DNA from: Pseudooctadecabacter sp.
GTDB taxonomy: Bacteria > Pseudomonadota > Alphaproteobacteria > Rhodobacterales > Rhodobacteraceae
Direction of reading: 5' to 3'
NCBI GenBank assembly: GCA_020628265.1
Contig: JAHDFG010000004.1
Coordinates: 1-26,719 of the forward strand
DNA length: 26,719 nucleotides
In this document: positions 14,148 through 23,927 of the stretch, piece after piece
Layout of the letters: every line of letters starts with the position of its first letter
Numbering within the stretch: position 1 is the stretch's first letter
Notes under the pieces: generated by a model
Told to the model about the DNA's origin: nothing
Databases searched by the model: none
Seen by the model: the letters and a program-made list of their open reading frames with translations, nothing else
Program-made: the position numbers and the translations under genes

Positions 14148-14894
14148 ATGCAACTTGATGTGCATGACCTTCGCGAATTCTACTACCGCAGCGCGCTTGG
14201 ACGGGCTGCACAAAAGGTGGTGCGTAACGAACTGGTGCGGATGTGGCCGAAGGCAAAGGGCGAAACGGTGGTGGGCTACGGCTTTGCCGTTCCGCTGTTA
14301 CGTCCGTTTTTGCAGGACGCCCGTCGGGTCATCAGCCTGATGCCGGGGCCGCAGGGTGTGATGCCATGGCCTGCCGACAAGCAGAATGTCAGCGTGCTCT
14401 GCGAAGACAACCTCTGGCCGCTCGGATCGGGCATGGTGGACAAGCTGGTCCTGCTGCACGGGCTTGAGGCCTCGGACCATCCGCTGGCGCTGCTGGATGA
14501 ATGCTGGCGGGTGCTGGCACCGCAGGGCAGGGCGGTGTTTATCGTGCCGAACCGCGCGGGGCTTTGGTCGCGCAGCGATGCGACACCGTTCGGGGTCGGG
14601 CGGCCCTATTCGCTTGGGCAGCTGGAAAAGCAGTTGCGCGATACGGGGCTGATCCCGACCCGCACGCTGTCGACGCTCTACCAGCCGCCATCGCAGCGCA
14701 AAGTCTGGCGCAAGCTGGCGGGCACGATGGAAAGTGCCGGCCGCCATATGCCTGTTTTTGCCGCAGGCGGCATCCTGATGGTGGAAGTCACCAAGCAAGT
14801 TCCCCAACCCAAACGCCCAGGTTTAACAGAGGCCGTCAAACGGCCCCTGCGGGTGCTGGAGGGCATGGGCGGGCCGGTGGTGAAGCCGGTTTAG
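14148..14894 (+). CDS. Class I SAM-dependent methyltransferase
   Basis: The 248-residue product has a methyltransferase-type fold. The SAM-binding glycine region is probably VVGYGFAVPLLRPF, followed by the acidic strand region near VSVLCEDNLWPLGSG. The post-motif LLDECWRVLAPQGRAVFIVPNR is very typical of small-molecule methyltransferases of the UbiE/Methyltransf_11 type. The substrate is unknown. The C-terminal 50 residues are basic and proline-rich. The ATG at 14148 follows CACGAGG. It is divergent from gloB, a pairing I associate with Rhodobacterales; this could reflect shared regulation but not necessarily a shared pathway. The stop lies only 10 bases from the stop of the convergent RTX gene, and no terminator is visible between them. 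Confidence 0.85.
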   Translation: MQLDVHDLREFYYRSALGRAAQKVVRNELVRMWPKAKGETVVGYGFAVPLLRPFLQDARRVISLMPGPQGVMPWPADKQNVSVLCEDNLWPLGSGMVDKLVLLHGLEASDHPLALLDECWRVLAPQGRAVFIVPNRAGLWSRSDATPFGVGRPYSLGQLEKQLRDTGLIPTRTLSTLYQPPSQRKVWRKLAGTMESAGRHMPVFAAGGILMVEVTKQVPQPKRPGLTEAVKRPLRVLEGMGGPVVKPV

Positions 14895-14904
14895 TCCACC
14901 ACAA

Positions 14905-16464
14905 TTAGGCCAAGGAAACCTGTGCCGTTGTGACACCTGTGGCGCCGGTCAGGCGGATGATCGTGCTGACGGCGTCTTGGGTCGAGTTCACCGGATTGAA
15001 GAACACCTCAACATCGGTGAAGGCCCCGTTGGGGTCTTCTGTGATCGAAATGCGGTTGATGGCATTCGGATCGCCGAACGAGGACACTTGAAGAACCTCG
15101 GTGTTCGGGTCGAAATCGGTGATCTCGGCAAAGATGTTGTCTGTCGCAGTGCCAAACGGATTGCGCACGACAATGTCGAACACGTCCACACCGGTGCCGC
15201 CGGAAATCACGGCACGGCCGTCCTCTTCGCCAAAGAAGTCGAGGACCTGAAGGGTGTCGTCGCCTGCACCGCCATCGCCAGTGCCGCCTGCCGCGACCTG
15301 TAGCAGGTCCGCGCCTTCGCCGCCAAAGCCGGAGGTGTCGTTGTCGATATTGAGGGTGTCGTCGCCCTCATCCCCGTAAAGTTCAACCGTGGTCGTTCCC
15401 GGGGTCACGCGGACGCTTGAGAGGATGTCATTGCCCAACCCTCCATAAAGCGAGCTGCCAGAGGCGCTGTTGGTGCTCAGGATGTCATTGCCAACATCGC
15501 CCTGTGCGATGAAAACCCCTGCCGCGCCTTCGGCGGACCGGTTGTCGAGAACATCATCGCCTGCGCCACCGAACATGGTGACCGCGCCGGTCATTTCGGT
15601 CGCAAGAAGGCTGTCGTCGTCCTCGCCCCCGTTCAGCAGCCCGCTGCCGGCGACGGTGAGGTTGTCTTCGCCTGCGCCACCCGCGACAGAGGCGTCGGCG
15701 GCCGTCACATCGACAAAGTCATCGCCGCCAGCGGCATCAATCTGGATGCCGGTGGTGTCACTGACGAACCATTCGACATCATCCGTCCCTGTTGTGGCTT
15801 CGGTGACGGGGGTCTGCGCCACGCCGTTGCGGGTCTCGATCCAGCCTTCCTGCAGGAAGGTGATCAGCTCGTCCCCGTCGGTGTTCGCCTCAATATAGAG
15901 ATATTCGGGCGTTGCATTCGTGGTCAGGGGCGGCAAGGCGGCCGCCATGTCGCGGGAAGTTGGTGTGGCATTGCCATCGGCCAGCAGATCAACGACGCCA
16001 AGCAGTTCGAGACCGAGGCGGTCTTCGAACGCGGCAAGATCATAGGTGCCAGCCGCAACTTCGTCCGCCGCCGCCCCCGGAATCTCGCCTTGGGTCTCGG
16101 AGGTGTTGTCGGGCCATGCCACCGTGGCAGGCACAAGGTAATAGCGGGCCTCGTGCACCTCTTGGAAGGTATTGGGATCACCGGTGTCTTCGGTGTCCGA
16201 ATAGGTCACCACTGCCAGACGTCCGGTTTCGTTCTCGCCAAAGGTGATATCCACGCCTGTGCTGTCACCAGTGAACGTCGCACCCAGTGTTGATGGGTCG
16301 ACCGGATCGGCCGGATCCATCGGGTCGGCAGGGTCTGCCGGATCTACGGGGTCAACCGGATCGGCGGGATCCATATCGTCATCATCGGCGGGCGATGGCA
16401 GGAATTCGGCAGTTAGGGCAAAAAGCCCGAAAGCAAGGAACGGGATCAGGGCAGCTGTCAACAT
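14905..16464 (-). CDS. RTX-type calcium-binding protein with DP-rich linker
   Basis: The product has 519 residues. It opens with a hydrophobic segment, MLTAALIPFLAFGLFALTA, that could be a membrane anchor or signal. An acidic stretch and a tandem DPx repeat (about residues 30-56) follow. A middle region of about 190 residues is not recognised. Residues about 258-421 contain degenerate hemolysin-type nonapeptides such as GGAGDDVLD, GGLGNDILS and GGAGDDTLQ, which bind calcium in RTX beta-rolls. The C-terminal region with ITDFDPNTEVLQVSSF resembles the end of type I secreted RTX proteins. Secretion and surface location are inferences, and no type I transporter is in the window. The ATG at 16464 has a weak upstream GTGAAAG. 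The family is known but the function of this protein is not. Confidence 0.82.
   Translation of the reverse strand: MLTAALIPFLAFGLFALTAEFLPSPADDDDMDPADPVDPVDPADPADPMDPADPVDPSTLGATFTGDSTGVDITFGENETGRLAVVTYSDTEDTGDPNTFQEVHEARYYLVPATVAWPDNTSETQGEIPGAAADEVAAGTYDLAAFEDRLGLELLGVVDLLADGNATPTSRDMAAALPPLTTNATPEYLYIEANTDGDELITFLQEGWIETRNGVAQTPVTEATTGTDDVEWFVSDTTGIQIDAAGGDDFVDVTAADASVAGGAGEDNLTVAGSGLLNGGEDDDSLLATEMTGAVTMFGGAGDDVLDNRSAEGAAGVFIAQGDVGNDILSTNSASGSSLYGGLGNDILSSVRVTPGTTTVELYGDEGDDTLNIDNDTSGFGGEGADLLQVAAGGTGDGGAGDDTLQVLDFFGEEDGRAVISGGTGVDVFDIVVRNPFGTATDNIFAEITDFDPNTEVLQVSSFGDPNAINRISITEDPNGAFTDVEVFFNPVNSTQDAVSTIIRLTGATGVTTAQVSLA
16295..16375 (-). repeat. Nine-base tandem repeat encoding DPx tripeptides
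   Basis: About nine imperfect units of 9 bases in plus sense, such as GGATCGGCC, GGATCCATC and GGGTCGGCA, encode a run of Asp-Pro-Ala/Val/Met tripeptides. Unit changes keep the reading frame. The tract would make a stiff acidic spacer between the N-terminal hydrophobic segment and the folded domains. Confidence 0.85.
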
Positions 16465-16876
16465 TGGATATACTTTCACTAGACTAGAACTGGTTAACGC
16501 ACCATGCGGTTTGACCACAGGAAACCAAAATTCCAAGCCGGAAACAAACTGATGCCGATCTCGCACCAATCGTCCCGAGGCGCGAGAGAAGTCGGACGGG
16601 CAGCGGTCCCAGAATCGGGGCAGGTGCTGCGGTGCGGCACCAAAGTCGCCCCAAACGGGTGGTTCAAAGCGTCGCAGGTGTCTGGCACGGCACGCGGATC
16701 GACTAATGTTCCAAGGGTTTTCGAAGGTTAAGAATTTGCCGCGCAAGCCTGTTGCCCCGCACCAAACCCTCTGCTACATCCCCCCTGATTTTGCCGCCCC
16801 AGCGTCAGCAGGGGCATGAATGCGACGCTCAGCCGCCTGTTTAAAGGAACTGGGCCAAGACTTCGGAAGGGTGGAC
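16465..16876. other. Divergent intergenic region, RTX gene / atp operon
   Basis: This 412-base gap separates the minus-strand RTX gene from atpH. I see no convincing gene: short reading frames in it have no protein-like composition or ribosome-binding site. It should hold both divergent promoters. A candidate for the atp operon is listed separately. Close to the RTX start lie two CTAG tetranucleotides (16479-16482 and 16484-16487) and GGTTAAC, with no assigned role. The middle part (16560-16700) is GC-rich and shows no clear structure. Confidence 0.6.
16752..16780 (+). promoter_or_regulatory. Candidate promoter of atpHAGDC
   Basis: TTGCCC (16752-16757) and TACATC (16775-16780) are separated by 17 bases. 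The predicted transcript would start near 16787, about 90 bases before the atpH start. Matches are moderate and based on reading alone. Confidence 0.35.
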
Positions 16877-17437
16877 GTGTCCGAACCAGCTTCGATCTCC
16901 TCCGGCATCGCCGCGCGCTATGCCACCGCTGTCTTCGAACTTTCGAAAGACGCGAAAGGCCTCAAAGGCCTCGAAACAGACCTCAACGCCCTGACCGCCG
17001 CCCTTGAGGGCAGCGACGACCTTCAGGCCCTGATCGCATCTCCGCTTTATACGCGTGATGAACAGGGTGCCGCGATCGCGGCGGTGGCGAAGAAGATGAA
17101 ACTCTCCTCCACGATGAGCAACACGCTGGCGCTGATGGCGTCCAAGCGACGCCTGTTCGTTGTGCCCCAGATGGTATCTGTCCTGCGCGACATGCTGTCT
17201 GAGGAAAAGGGTGAGGTCACAGCCGAGGTGGTTTCCGCCAAGGCGCTGACCAAAGCACAATCCGACAAACTGGCCAAAACGCTCAAGGCGTCTGTCGGCC
17301 AGTCCGTGAATATCAATGCAACCGTCGATGAAAGCCTCATCGGCGGTCTTGTTGTTAAAGTGGGTTCCAAGATGATCGACACGTCGGTCCGCTCGAAACT
17401 CGCTGCACTCCAGAACACCATGAAAGAGGCCCGGTAA
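16877..17437 (+). CDS. atpH: F1F0 ATP synthase subunit delta
   Basis: The 186-residue product is the OSCP/delta stalk subunit. Typical segments are GIAARYATAVFELSK near the N-terminus, ASPLYTRDEQGAAI, MASKRRLFVVPQMV and the C-terminal block ATVDESLIGGLVVKVGSKMIDTS. Delta links the top of the F1 head to the peripheral stalk. The start is GTG 16877, giving MSEPASISSGIAARY, preceded by GGAAGG; an in-frame start at 16820 or GTG 16871 would add residues not expected for the family. Its TAA shares the final A with the atpA ATG (TAATG), so the two are coupled. It is the first gene of a five-gene F1 operon. Confidence 0.95.
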   Translation: MSEPASISSGIAARYATAVFELSKDAKGLKGLETDLNALTAALEGSDDLQALIASPLYTRDEQGAAIAAVAKKMKLSSTMSNTLALMASKRRLFVVPQMVSVLRDMLSEEKGEVTAEVVSAKALTKAQSDKLAKTLKASVGQSVNINATVDESLIGGLVVKVGSKMIDTSVRSKLAALQNTMKEAR

Positions 17438-18975
17438 TGGCGATCCAAGCTGCGGAAATCTCCGCGATCCTCAAGGACCAGATCAAGAATTTCGGCCAGG
17501 AAGCCGAAGTGGCCGAGGTTGGCCGCGTTCTCTCCGTCGGTGACGGTATTGCGCGCGTCTACGGCCTCGACAACATTCAGGCTGGTGAAATGGTCGAATT
17601 CCCTGGTGGTATCCAGGGCATGGCGCTGAACCTCGAAGCTGACAACGTCGGCGTCGTGATCTTCGGTTCCGACCAGGACATCAAAGAAGGCGACACCGTT
17701 AAGCGGACGAACGCGATTGTGGACGTGCCAATCGGTGACGAACTGCTGGGCCGCGTTGTTGACGGTCTGGGCAACCCGCTGGACGGCAAGGGCCCGATCA
17801 AAGCCAAGAAGCGCGGCGTTGCCGACGTGAAGGCACCGGGCATCATCCCGCGTAAATCCGTGCACGAGCCGATGGCAACGGGCCTCAAGTCCGTGGACGC
17901 GATGATCCCGATTGGTCGTGGCCAGCGTGAATTGATCATTGGTGACCGTCAGACCGGCAAAACCGCCGTGGCGCTCGACGCGATCCTGAACCAGAAGTCC
18001 TACAACGAAGCTGCTGGCGACGACGAGAGCAAGAAGCTCTACTGTGTTTACGTCGCTGTTGGTCAGAAGCGGTCCACGGTGGCCCAGCTGGTCAAGAAGC
18101 TCGAAGAGAACGGCGCGATGGAATACTCCATCGTCGTGGCTGCAACGGCATCCGATCCGGCCCCGCTGCAGTTCCTTGCACCTTATGCTGCAACGGCTAT
18201 GGCGGAACACTTCCGCGACAACGGCCGTCACGCGCTGATCATCTATGATGACCTGTCCAAGCAGGCTGTGGCCTACCGCCAGATGTCCCTGCTGCTGCGT
18301 CGTCCGCCCGGCCGTGAAGCTTACCCTGGTGACGTTTTCTACCTCCACTCCCGTCTGCTGGAACGTTCGGCCAAGCTGAACGAAGACAACGGCGCTGGCT
18401 CTCTGACCGCTCTTCCGGTCATCGAGACGCAAGGTGGTGACGTGTCCGCGTTTATTCCGACCAACGTGATCTCGATCACCGACGGTCAGATCTTCCTTGA
18501 AACCGAACTGTTCTATCAGGGCATCCGTCCTGCTGTGAACACCGGTCTGTCGGTGTCCCGCGTTGGCTCCTCCGCCCAGACGAAGGCAATGTCTTCGGTT
18601 GCTGGTCCGGTTAAGCTGTCGCTGGCGCAGTACCGCGAAATGGCTGCCTTTGCGCAGTTCGGCTCCGATCTGGACGCCGCCACCCAGCAGCTGCTGAACC
18701 GTGGTGCCCGTCTGACGGAACTGATGAAGCAAAAGCAGTATTCGCCGCTGACCAACGCCGAAATCGTCGTCATCATCTTCGCAGGCACCAACGGGTACCT
18801 CGACAAGGTGGACGTGGCCGATGTTGGCAAGTGGGAAGAGGCGCTGCTGAAGCACATGCACAGCAACCACGCTGACGTTCTTGACTGGATCACCAACGAA
18901 GATCCCAAGATCAAGGGCGACGCCGCTGACAAACTGAAGGCCGCACTCGACGCTTTTGCAGCCGACTTCGCATAA
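17437..18975 (+). CDS. atpA: F1F0 ATP synthase subunit alpha
   Basis: The 512-residue product has the usual length. The Walker A motif GDRQTGKT is at residues 169-176, and the beta-barrel N-terminal domain includes GLDNIQAGEMVEFPGG. The nucleotide-binding domain continues through ALIIYDDLSKQAVAYRQMSLLLRRPPGREAYPGD in parts, and the signature PAVNTGLSVSRVGSSAQ is present. Alpha forms the non-catalytic nucleotide sites in the alpha3beta3 head. The ATG at 17437 overlaps the atpH stop. It is highly conserved, and its regular, strongly biased codon use fits a highly expressed gene. The next gene, atpG, starts 12 bases after the stop. Confidence 0.99.
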   Translation: MAIQAAEISAILKDQIKNFGQEAEVAEVGRVLSVGDGIARVYGLDNIQAGEMVEFPGGIQGMALNLEADNVGVVIFGSDQDIKEGDTVKRTNAIVDVPIGDELLGRVVDGLGNPLDGKGPIKAKKRGVADVKAPGIIPRKSVHEPMATGLKSVDAMIPIGRGQRELIIGDRQTGKTAVALDAILNQKSYNEAAGDDESKKLYCVYVAVGQKRSTVAQLVKKLEENGAMEYSIVVAATASDPAPLQFLAPYAATAMAEHFRDNGRHALIIYDDLSKQAVAYRQMSLLLRRPPGREAYPGDVFYLHSRLLERSAKLNEDNGAGSLTALPVIETQGGDVSAFIPTNVISITDGQIFLETELFYQGIRPAVNTGLSVSRVGSSAQTKAMSSVAGPVKLSLAQYREMAAFAQFGSDLDAATQQLLNRGARLTELMKQKQYSPLTNAEIVVIIFAGTNGYLDKVDVADVGKWEEALLKHMHSNHADVLDWITNEDPKIKGDAADKLKAALDAFAADFA

Positions 18976-18987
18976 GGGAGCGCGCTC

Positions 18988-19863
18988 ATGCCTTCTCTTA
19001 AGGACCTTAAAAACAGGATCGAGTCGGTCAAGTCGACCCGCAAGATCACCAAGGCCATGCAGATGGTGGCCGCCGCAAAACTGCGGCGGGCACAGGACGC
19101 GGCCGAGATGTCCCGCCCCTATACGGAGCGGTTCAACGCGGTGATGGCGGGTCTGGCTGCGGCTGCCGGTGACGGTGAGGGTGCGCCCAAGCTGCTGTCC
19201 GGCACAGGCTCTGATCAAACGCACCTTCTGGTGGTGATGACAGCGGAACGCGGCCTGTGTGGCGGCTTCAACTCCAACATCGCCAAGCTGGCCCGTTCCC
19301 ACGCGGCCGAGCTGAAGGCCGCAGGCAAGACCGTGAAGGTCCTGACTGTCGGCAAGAAGGGTCGCGATGCGATCAAACGCGATCTTGAAAGCGACTTTGT
19401 AGGCCACGTTGACCTGACCGAGGTTAAGCGCGTGGGCTATGACAACGCACAGGACATCGCCCGTGACGTGCTTGGCCGCTTTGATGCGGGCGAGTTCGAT
19501 GTGGCAACGATCTTCTATGCAAAGTTCCAAAACGTCGTGACGCAAATCCCGACGGCCCAGCAGATCATCCCCTTCGCCGTGCCGGAAGGCACCGAAGTGG
19601 ACGAGGGCGCCCTGTACGACTACGAGCCCAGCGAAGAGGCCATTCTGGCCGACCTGCTGCCGCGCGGCGTCGCCACGGCGATCTTCTCTGCCCTGCTGGA
19701 GAACGGCGCATCCGAGCAAGGTGCACGGATGTCCGCCATGGACAACGCGACCCGCAACGCGGGCGAGATGATCGACAAACTGACAATCGAGTTCAACCGC
19801 TCGCGTCAGGCCGTCATCACGAACGAGCTGATTGAAATCATTTCCGGCGCGGAAGCGCTGTAA
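18988..19863 (+). CDS. atpG: F1F0 ATP synthase subunit gamma
   Basis: The 291-residue product begins MPSLKDLKNRIESVKSTRKI and continues KAMQMVAAAKLRRAQ, the conserved N-terminal helix of the rotating central shaft. TAERGLCGGFNSNI follows. The C-terminal helix has SAMDNATRNAGEMIDKLTIEFNRSRQAVITNELIEI in pieces, the other half of the coiled shaft. Gamma turns inside the alpha3beta3 ring and couples proton flow to catalysis. The ATG at 18988 is preceded by AAGGGAG. The gene is full length, 12 bases after atpA and 18 bases before atpD. Confidence 0.98.
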   Translation: MPSLKDLKNRIESVKSTRKITKAMQMVAAAKLRRAQDAAEMSRPYTERFNAVMAGLAAAAGDGEGAPKLLSGTGSDQTHLLVVMTAERGLCGGFNSNIAKLARSHAAELKAAGKTVKVLTVGKKGRDAIKRDLESDFVGHVDLTEVKRVGYDNAQDIARDVLGRFDAGEFDVATIFYAKFQNVVTQIPTAQQIIPFAVPEGTEVDEGALYDYEPSEEAILADLLPRGVATAIFSALLENGASEQGARMSAMDNATRNAGEMIDKLTIEFNRSRQAVITNELIEIISGAEAL

Positions 19864-19881
19864 GAGACCGGAGAAACGATA

Positions 19882-21303
<1,422 letters not shown>

Positions 21304-21323
21304 TCAGAAGTTAGGAGCCACTC

Positions 21324-21725
21324 ATGGCAGACTTCAAATTTGACCTCGTGAGCCCCGAACGCCGTCTGGCGGAACTGGACGCGACCGAGGTTCAGATCCC
21401 GGGTGCAGACGGTGACATGACGGCTATGGCCGACCATGCGCCGACCATCACCACCCTGCGCCCCGGCATCCTGTCGGTGACCCACGCAGGCGGCACGGAT
21501 GACTTCTTTGTCTCCGGCGGCTTTGCGGAAATCACCGGCGGTGCGGTCTCTGTTCTGGCTGAGAAAGCCATGCCAAAAGGCGAAGTGACCAAGGCACACA
21601 TGGACGAGCTGATTGCGCAAGCAGACGCCGCCCACGAAGCCGCTGTCGCAAGCGGGACCGGCGTCGATGACGCCGCCCAAATCCGCGCGACACTGGTCGA
21701 GGTGATGGGGTCCATCGGGCTCTGA
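21324..21725 (+). CDS. atpC: F1F0 ATP synthase subunit epsilon
   Basis: The 133-residue product has the epsilon beta-sandwich: FDLVSPERRLAELDATEVQIPGADGDM, then MADHAPTITTLRPG, then FFVSGGFAEITGGAVSVLAE in parts. A shortened C-terminal helical part follows. Epsilon sits on gamma and can inhibit ATP hydrolysis; how far the short C-terminus allows this is uncertain. The ATG at 21324 is preceded by TTAGGAG, 20 bases after atpD. It is the last gene of the operon, followed by a clear terminator. The F0 genes for a, c and b are absent here, consistent with the split F1/F0 arrangement common in alphaproteobacteria. Confidence 0.96.
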   Translation: MADFKFDLVSPERRLAELDATEVQIPGADGDMTAMADHAPTITTLRPGILSVTHAGGTDDFFVSGGFAEITGGAVSVLAEKAMPKGEVTKAHMDELIAQADAAHEAAVASGTGVDDAAQIRATLVEVMGSIGL

Positions 21726-21751
21726 TCCTTCGGGATATCGAACATGAAAAC

Positions 21752-21776
21752 GGGCGTCCTTCTGGGCGCCCTTTTT
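21752..21776. terminator. Bidirectional terminator between atpC and the YciB-type gene
   Basis: GGGCGTCC (21752-21759) pairs with GGGCGCCC (21764-21771) around TTCT, with one G-U pair. TTTTT follows on the plus strand (21772-21776), closing the atp operon. On the minus strand the same stem is followed by GTTTTC, so it can also serve the convergent YciB-type gene that stops at 21805. Confidence 0.88.
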
Positions 21777-21804
21777 CGTCTGGGCCGCCCGATGGGCTAA
21801 CCCG

Positions 21805-22425
21805 TCACTTTGCCCTTTGGGCGGGGCGGGATTTCTTGACTGTAGCGTGTTCGATGAACAGCCCTGTTTGCGACAGGAAGAACAGTAAGATCAGGACTGG
21901 CATCACCAGCGTTTCGAACAGCAGCCAGAAGCCGTCCGATTGGGTGCGCCACACCAGTTCATTGGCCGCGGCAGACAGGAAAAACACGACAGTCAGCCGC
22001 CGCGTCAGGATCATCCAGCCCCTTTTGCGCAGGGGGATCATGTCCTCCATGATATATTTCAGCCATGACTGACCGCGCAGTAATCCGACCAAGAGGATAC
22101 TCCCCAGCGCGAGGTAAATCGCCGTCGGTTTCATCTTGATAAGATCAGGATCGTTGAGCCAGACACCCAAGCCGCCGAACACCGCGATCATGACCGCTGC
22201 CGCGATCTGAATGCGGGCGACTTTGCCGGTCAGGGCCCACAACGCGCCGAAGGCGGCGAGGAAGACGGGGATAAAGACAGCCGTAACCGCAACGAACCCG
22301 CTGTATTCTGTCCCGCCCAGCCGGAACGTCTCGTCCCGCCAGATCAGATAGGCCACGACGTAGCCGAGGATCGGCCCGAATTCGAGGACCGCGCCAAGGG
22401 TGGCGGGCGGGGTTCTTTGTGACAT
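21805..22425 (-). CDS. YciB/IspZ-type septation membrane protein
   Basis: The 206-residue product is an integral membrane protein with five to six hydrophobic segments. Family-like blocks are LEFGPILGYVVAYLIW near the N-terminus, the central GVWLNDPDLIKMKPTAIYLALG, GQSWLKYIMEDMIPLRKRGWMILTRR and NELVWRTQSDGFW. Proteins of this family (intracellular septation protein A, YciB) affect cell envelope and division through an unclear mechanism. The C-terminal tail is basic. The first plausible start is ATG 22425, with AAGGTG upstream; a TTG at 22428 directly before it is less likely. It is divergent from the MFS gene and convergent with atpC. This copy is more diverged than a typical IspZ, so I give no symbol. 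Confidence 0.85.
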   Translation of the reverse strand: MSQRTPPATLGAVLEFGPILGYVVAYLIWRDETFRLGGTEYSGFVAVTAVFIPVFLAAFGALWALTGKVARIQIAAAVMIAVFGGLGVWLNDPDLIKMKPTAIYLALGSILLVGLLRGQSWLKYIMEDMIPLRKRGWMILTRRLTVVFFLSAAANELVWRTQSDGFWLLFETLVMPVLILLFFLSQTGLFIEHATVKKSRPAQRAK

Positions 22426-22634
22426 CAATGGGCACCTTCTGGAGACCGTTGTGGCCGTCCGTTCCCCGCTAGATATGGAGGGGTTTTGTGGCGAGGCAAT
22501 GTGTTGGCGTCACTCTTTTGAGGCGGGAAGGGCACTGCCGCCGCGAACCGTCCGCAAGTCTGCTGACAGACGGGTGTCAGCAGGTCGGGCATTTCAATCT
22601 TGCGCTGCCGGTCTCGGTCCTGCCAAGTGCCCCT
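22426..22634. other. Divergent intergenic region, YciB-type / MFS genes
   Basis: This 209-base gap separates two divergent genes. A reading frame open through it in phase with the MFS gene (from 22488) has no membrane-protein N-terminus character and no better ribosome-binding site, so I leave it outside the gene. No convincing promoter, operator or regulator gene is visible. Confidence 0.5.
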
Positions 22635-23837
22635 ATGCAAAACCGCGCTTTCCTCTTCATCCTTGTTACCCTGATGATCGACGCCATCGGGATCGGGATC
22701 GTCTTTCCAATCATGCCGGACCTGATGGAGCGTGTGGGCGCTGGCAGCACGGGCGAGGGCGCCTTCTGGGGCGGTATCCTAATGGCGTCCTATGCGGGTG
22801 CCCTGTTTCTGTTTGCCCCCATCATCGGGTCCCTCTCAGATGCCTACGGGCGCAAGCCGGTGCTGCTGTTTGCGCTCTTCGTGCTGGCGGTAGATTACGT
22901 CATCATGGCGCTGGCCGAGGTCTTCTGGGTCCTGCTGATCGGGCGCATTCTGGCTGGTGTGGCAGGGGCGACCTATACGACTGCGACAGCCTATATCGCG
23001 GATATATCCAGCGCGGAGGATCGTGCAGCACGGTTCGGGATGATCGGGGCGGCGTTCGGGATCGGTTTCGTATTGGGGCCAGCCATCGGCGGGGTCGCCG
23101 CGGAATGGCATATCACCGCGCCCTTCTGGATCGCCGCAGGCCTGTCGGCGGCCAACGTGCTCTTTGGCCTATTCGTCTTACCCGAAAGCCTCCCACCCGA
23201 AAAACGTCGCACCTTCGGGCTTCGCGACCTGAACCCGTTCAAAGCCATCATCGACGCCTTCCGCATCCCGGGCCTCGCCATCCCGCTCATCTGCCTGTTC
23301 GTGTTCGAGTTTGCGAATATGGTCTATCCGACCCTGTGGGCGTTCTTCACGCGAGAGCTCTTCGATTGGTCGACGTTGCTGATCGGCGTGTCACTTGCAG
23401 GCTACGGGGTTTTGTTGGCGGGGGTGCAGGGCGGCTTGATGCCCGTTCTGATCAAACGGATTGGCGAGTACCGTACGCTGCAATTGGGCATTCTGTCGGC
23501 GCTCATCGGGTTCGTTGGCTTCGGGCTGATCTCGACCGTGACGGGGCTGGTCATCATTCTGCTGTTCGCCGCCTTGTCCGATCTGTCGCCGCCGATGATG
23601 ACGGCCATGGCATCCAACATGGTCGAGGAAGACAAACAGGGGCTGGTGCAGGGTGTCATCGCGTCCCTGTCCTCCATCGCGGCATTCCTCGCGCCGCTGG
23701 CTGCGACCGGCGTCTTTGAGGCCTTCGTGGATGACAGCGGCATCTACCTTCCGGGTGCGCCGTTCCTTTTGGCGGCTGTGTTGGTGCTGGCCATGGTGCC
23801 GTTGATCTTCAAATTGCGGGTCCATGCACAATCCTGA
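22635..23837 (+). CDS. MFS transporter, TetA-like
   Basis: The 400-residue product is a 12-helix major facilitator protein of the TetA/drug:H+ antiporter type. Asp16 in helix 1 (LMIDAIGIGIVFPIMP) is typical. Motif A is intact between helices 2 and 3 (GSLSDAYGRKP, residues 65-75), and a motif C-like GFVLGPAIGG lies in helix 5. The length equals that of tetracycline efflux pumps, but chromosomal relatives in this group have unknown substrates. No TetR-type regulator lies beside it, so antibiotic resistance should not be assumed. The ATG at 22635 (MQNRAFLFILVTLMIDAIG) has only a weak ribosome-binding site. A small H-type lectin gene follows after 90 bases. Confidence 0.9.
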   Translation: MQNRAFLFILVTLMIDAIGIGIVFPIMPDLMERVGAGSTGEGAFWGGILMASYAGALFLFAPIIGSLSDAYGRKPVLLFALFVLAVDYVIMALAEVFWVLLIGRILAGVAGATYTTATAYIADISSAEDRAARFGMIGAAFGIGFVLGPAIGGVAAEWHITAPFWIAAGLSAANVLFGLFVLPESLPPEKRRTFGLRDLNPFKAIIDAFRIPGLAIPLICLFVFEFANMVYPTLWAFFTRELFDWSTLLIGVSLAGYGVLLAGVQGGLMPVLIKRIGEYRTLQLGILSALIGFVGFGLISTVTGLVIILLFAALSDLSPPMMTAMASNMVEEDKQGLVQGVIASLSSIAAFLAPLAATGVFEAFVDDSGIYLPGAPFLLAAVLVLAMVPLIFKLRVHAQS

Positions 23838-23927
23838 ACGGACAATGGCTTAAATCTGCCTTGATTGTTTACTATGTTGACGCTCGGGAAAGGACGGCCC
23901 CAGCCAATTCGGGGCCTTAGGTTCGAC

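Noticed and set aside
16479..16487. Two adjacent CTAG tetranucleotides near the RTX start as a regulatory site
   Set aside because: They are rare in GC-rich genomes but too short, with no known binding protein or second occurrence, to support a call.
16504..16731. A 75-codon plus-strand frame in the RTX/atp gap
   Set aside because: It has no ribosome-binding site, no hydrophobic or domain pattern, and overlaps the probable promoter region.
22635..23837. Acquired tetracycline resistance gene
   Set aside because: Length and motifs are TetA-like, but there is no adjacent tetR, no mobile element, and the composition matches the neighbourhood. A chromosomal MFS exporter of unknown substrate is safer.
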